Assembly (NCBI GenBank): GCA_000381585.1
Contig: KB906733.1
Coordinates: 372,001 to 436,000 of the forward strand
From: Acidobacteriaceae bacterium KBS 83
GTDB lineage: Bacteria > Acidobacteriota > Terriglobia > Terriglobales > Acidobacteriaceae
Direction of reading: 5' to 3'
DNA: 64,000 bases
The notes beneath the pieces were generated by a model that was given only the letters and a program-made list of their open reading frames with translations, did no database searches and was not told the DNA's origin. Below, one piece after another: positions 62,358 to 64,000 of this stretch (position 1 is the stretch's first letter; each line of letters starts with the position of its first letter). The position numbers were made by a program, and so were the translations under genes.

Positions 62358-63353
62358 TTAACGGCGTTTAAGCTTCGCCTTCTTCGTTTGGCGAGCAGGT
62401 TGCGCCGCGGATGTCTTCATTGCTTCGGTATTCACATCAGTCAGCGTATATAGCGGTTCGAACTGCGGCACTCCGGCATGCTGGCCGGCAATCCAGCGCA
62501 GAACATATACCTCAATGGGATTGGTTAGGCTGTGGGTCAATGCATTTGTCGCAACTTCTAGGATCGCGTGTGCCCCAGGATCGCGGTAGTAATCGATGTC
62601 AGGCTCCAGGGTGACGCAGTCGACGCCATTGATTGTCTTATGGTCCGGCGGATTCTCGTGAAAGGTGAGTTGCACATTTGCTTCACCAAACTGGATTTGT
62701 TTCCAGCTGTTCGTAGATCCGGGATGAAGCACGGCCGAGCCAGGCTCCCGCGAAAATTGCCCTTTACTGGCAGCATCTCTCACTTGCCCTACCAATGCGG
62801 CATCACAATAAGCGAAGAAACGATCCTGTTGCGGAGCGCGGTCCCAGCGGATTTCCTTGATGTAATCGAGCGGTGTTCCTGTCGCAAGGAATATTTGTCC
62901 CATTGCGGCGGCAAGGTTGAGGAAACAAGCAATCACCTTCGGAGTATCTTCCATCAGGTTTTCGTAACGAGCCTGAGCCGTCGCAGAGTCTGTATCGCTA
63001 CCCAGAAACGCAAATTTGCTTGCAACGCTGGGCCATCGCGCATTGACGAAGCTAAAGCCGGGATCATCAGCCACTAGCATGATGTCCAGTGTTGTCGGGA
63101 TCTCGTTCGACAGCTTCACTGGAACAAACCCCGCTTGTCTGTGGCCCTTGCACCACGCCGTCACCGAATAAAGATCGCCGAAGTTGTCGTAGAACGGGCA
63201 ATCGAAATCCAGAATAGCTTCTTTGTGGAAATCACGATGGATCTGCTTCTGGTTGCCATCAAAGATTGTGATCAGGAAATCCGCCGGTGCGGCAAAGGCT
63301 TGCCTGCTTCCGTCAAATATCCTTACTTGCAGCCGGCTTGTTGTTGAATTCAT
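62358..63353 (-). CDS. protein of unknown function
   Basis: 331 residues. No signal peptide or membrane segment. The N-terminal region (VRIFDGSRQAFAAPADFLITIFDGN) looks beta-rich; FENPPD-like HENPPDHKTINGVD and VTLEPDIDYYRDPGAHAILEV follow; the C-terminus is basic (KKAKLKRR). I do not recognise the family. Same strand as the mutasome operon but 239 nt upstream of it, so probably its own unit. Divergent from the glucosidase gene. Confidence 0.7.
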   Translation of the reverse strand: MNSTTSRLQVRIFDGSRQAFAAPADFLITIFDGNQKQIHRDFHKEAILDFDCPFYDNFGDLYSVTAWCKGHRQAGFVPVKLSNEIPTTLDIMLVADDPGFSFVNARWPSVASKFAFLGSDTDSATAQARYENLMEDTPKVIACFLNLAAAMGQIFLATGTPLDYIKEIRWDRAPQQDRFFAYCDAALVGQVRDAASKGQFSREPGSAVLHPGSTNSWKQIQFGEANVQLTFHENPPDHKTINGVDCVTLEPDIDYYRDPGAHAILEVATNALTHSLTNPIEVYVLRWIAGQHAGVPQFEPLYTLTDVNTEAMKTSAAQPARQTKKAKLKRR

Positions 63354-63613
63354 CTGCGCTTAACCTAGTCTTCTGAAACCGCCCTATCCTACTCCCAAAA
63401 TCTTTGATGCCGCTCTATAAAAGAAGCATCAACGAGGATCTTGCCCAACCGGTAGCGGCTGCAATACGGAGTAGGCTTATGCCGCCGCCGTTTGCAACAA
63501 ATTCATAGCACCCTGTCACAAGCGACAGTTCCCTGAGCTTAGTTCTTAATATCAACTGCTGAAGAATCACCGAGAATTTATACGGTCGGCCCCAACCGCA
63601 AAAGAGGTGCCAT

Positions 63614-64000
63614 ATGCCGCAAAGTCAGGAAGCCACCAGACTGAAAGATGCCCGTAATGCCCAGACTCCGTGGAGAAAATGGGGACCCTATCTAAGCGAA
63701 CGGCAGTGGGGTACAGTTCGCGAAGATTACAGCCCGGGCGGAGACGCCTGGGACTACTTCACTCATGACCAGGCTCGATCGCGCGCCTATCACTGGGGCG
63801 AAGATGGCCTTGCCGGCATCAGTGACGATAAGCAATTTCTGTGCTTCAGTGTGGCTCTTTGGAACGGTAAGGATCCAATCCTGAAGGAACGTGCGTTTGG
63901 ACTGACGAATAGCGAGGCTAACCATGGCGAAGACGTTAAAGAGTACTACTTCTACGTGGACAGCACGCCGACACATTCGTACATGCAATATCTCTACAAG
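63614..64000 (+). CDS. GH63-like glucosidase (3' end outside window)
   Basis: 129 residues are visible, open to the window edge. The ATG at 63614 is preceded by GAGG with 6-nt spacing. The sequence [19 protein letters not shown], then [17 protein letters not shown] and [21 protein letters not shown], matches the N-terminal part of MGH1/GH63-type glucosidases (alpha-glucosidases of the (alpha/alpha)6 type). No signal peptide is seen, so it is probably cytoplasmic. Confidence 0.85.
   Translation, partial: MPQSQEATRLKDARNAQTPWRKWGPYLSERQWGTVREDYSPGGDAWDYFTHDQARSRAYHWGEDGLAGISDDKQFLCFSVALWNGKDPILKERAFGLTNSEANHGEDVKEYYFYVDSTPTHSYMQYLYK

Overview
The window looks like a chromosomal segment of a soil-type Acidobacteriota (Terriglobia, near Granulicella/Edaphobacter/Terriglobus). 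This is inferred from protein content. There are TonB-dependent receptors with an N-terminal carboxypeptidase-regulatory-like domain, a TPR + FG-GAP + ASPIC/UnbV protein, a large secreted protein with repeated chitobiase-C-like and lectin-like domains, Gfo/Idh/MocA and FG-GAP genes side by side, and an ImuA-ImuB-DnaE2 mutasome. Coding density is high. I saw no rRNA, tRNA, CRISPR array or intact insertion sequence.

Layout. 1-5.5 kb: end of a UdgX-type uracil-DNA glycosylase gene, a large TPR/FG-GAP protein, a relic-like intergenic stretch with a tandem repeat, and a DUF1161-like secreted protein. 5.7-8.6 kb: a quinone/electrophile-stress-like locus with a MarR regulator divergent from a ring-cleaving dioxygenase, a carboxylesterase and YceI. 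Two perfect palindromes sharing TTCGA(N2)TCGAA lie between the divergent genes. 8.7-15.3 kb: an NmrA-like SDR, a cupin and two convergent TonB-dependent receptors. 15.6-19.9 kb: a PaoABC-like exported molybdenum aldehyde oxidoreductase and a small Cys-rich protein. 20.3-25.7 kb: an astacin-like metallopeptidase, a discoidin-like/glycoside-hydrolase-like secreted protein, a LacI regulator and a secreted protein of unknown function. 26.0-31.7 kb: a 1,864-residue modular secreted protein.

31.7-38.4 kb: a cluster of three AhpD/CMD-type genes, an MFS transporter, a decayed TonB receptor gene and a CocE-type lipoprotein hydrolase. One AhpD/CMD gene is interrupted by an in-frame amber codon, and the receptor next to it has lost most of its barrel, so this operon is decaying. 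38.5-42.4 kb: an FG-GAP protein, a Tat-type Gfo/Idh/MocA oxidoreductase and TyrA.

42.5-56.3 kb is the least ordinary part. A membrane-embedded patatin-like lipase sits directly downstream of a secreted heme peroxidase of the alpha-dioxygenase/cyclooxygenase type, which keeps a Tyr three residues before the proximal His. Next come an aldonolactone-oxidase-like flavoprotein, a 1,366-residue ten-helix protein with a periplasmic-binding-like ectodomain, and a coupled lycopene-cyclase-like membrane protein. I infer a possible lipid oxidation (oxylipin-like) module for the lipase-peroxidase pair. 56.4-62.1 kb is the mutasome operon imuA-imuB-dnaE2, preceded by a perfect 32-bp inverted repeat. The window ends with an unknown gene and the start of a GH63-like glucosidase gene.
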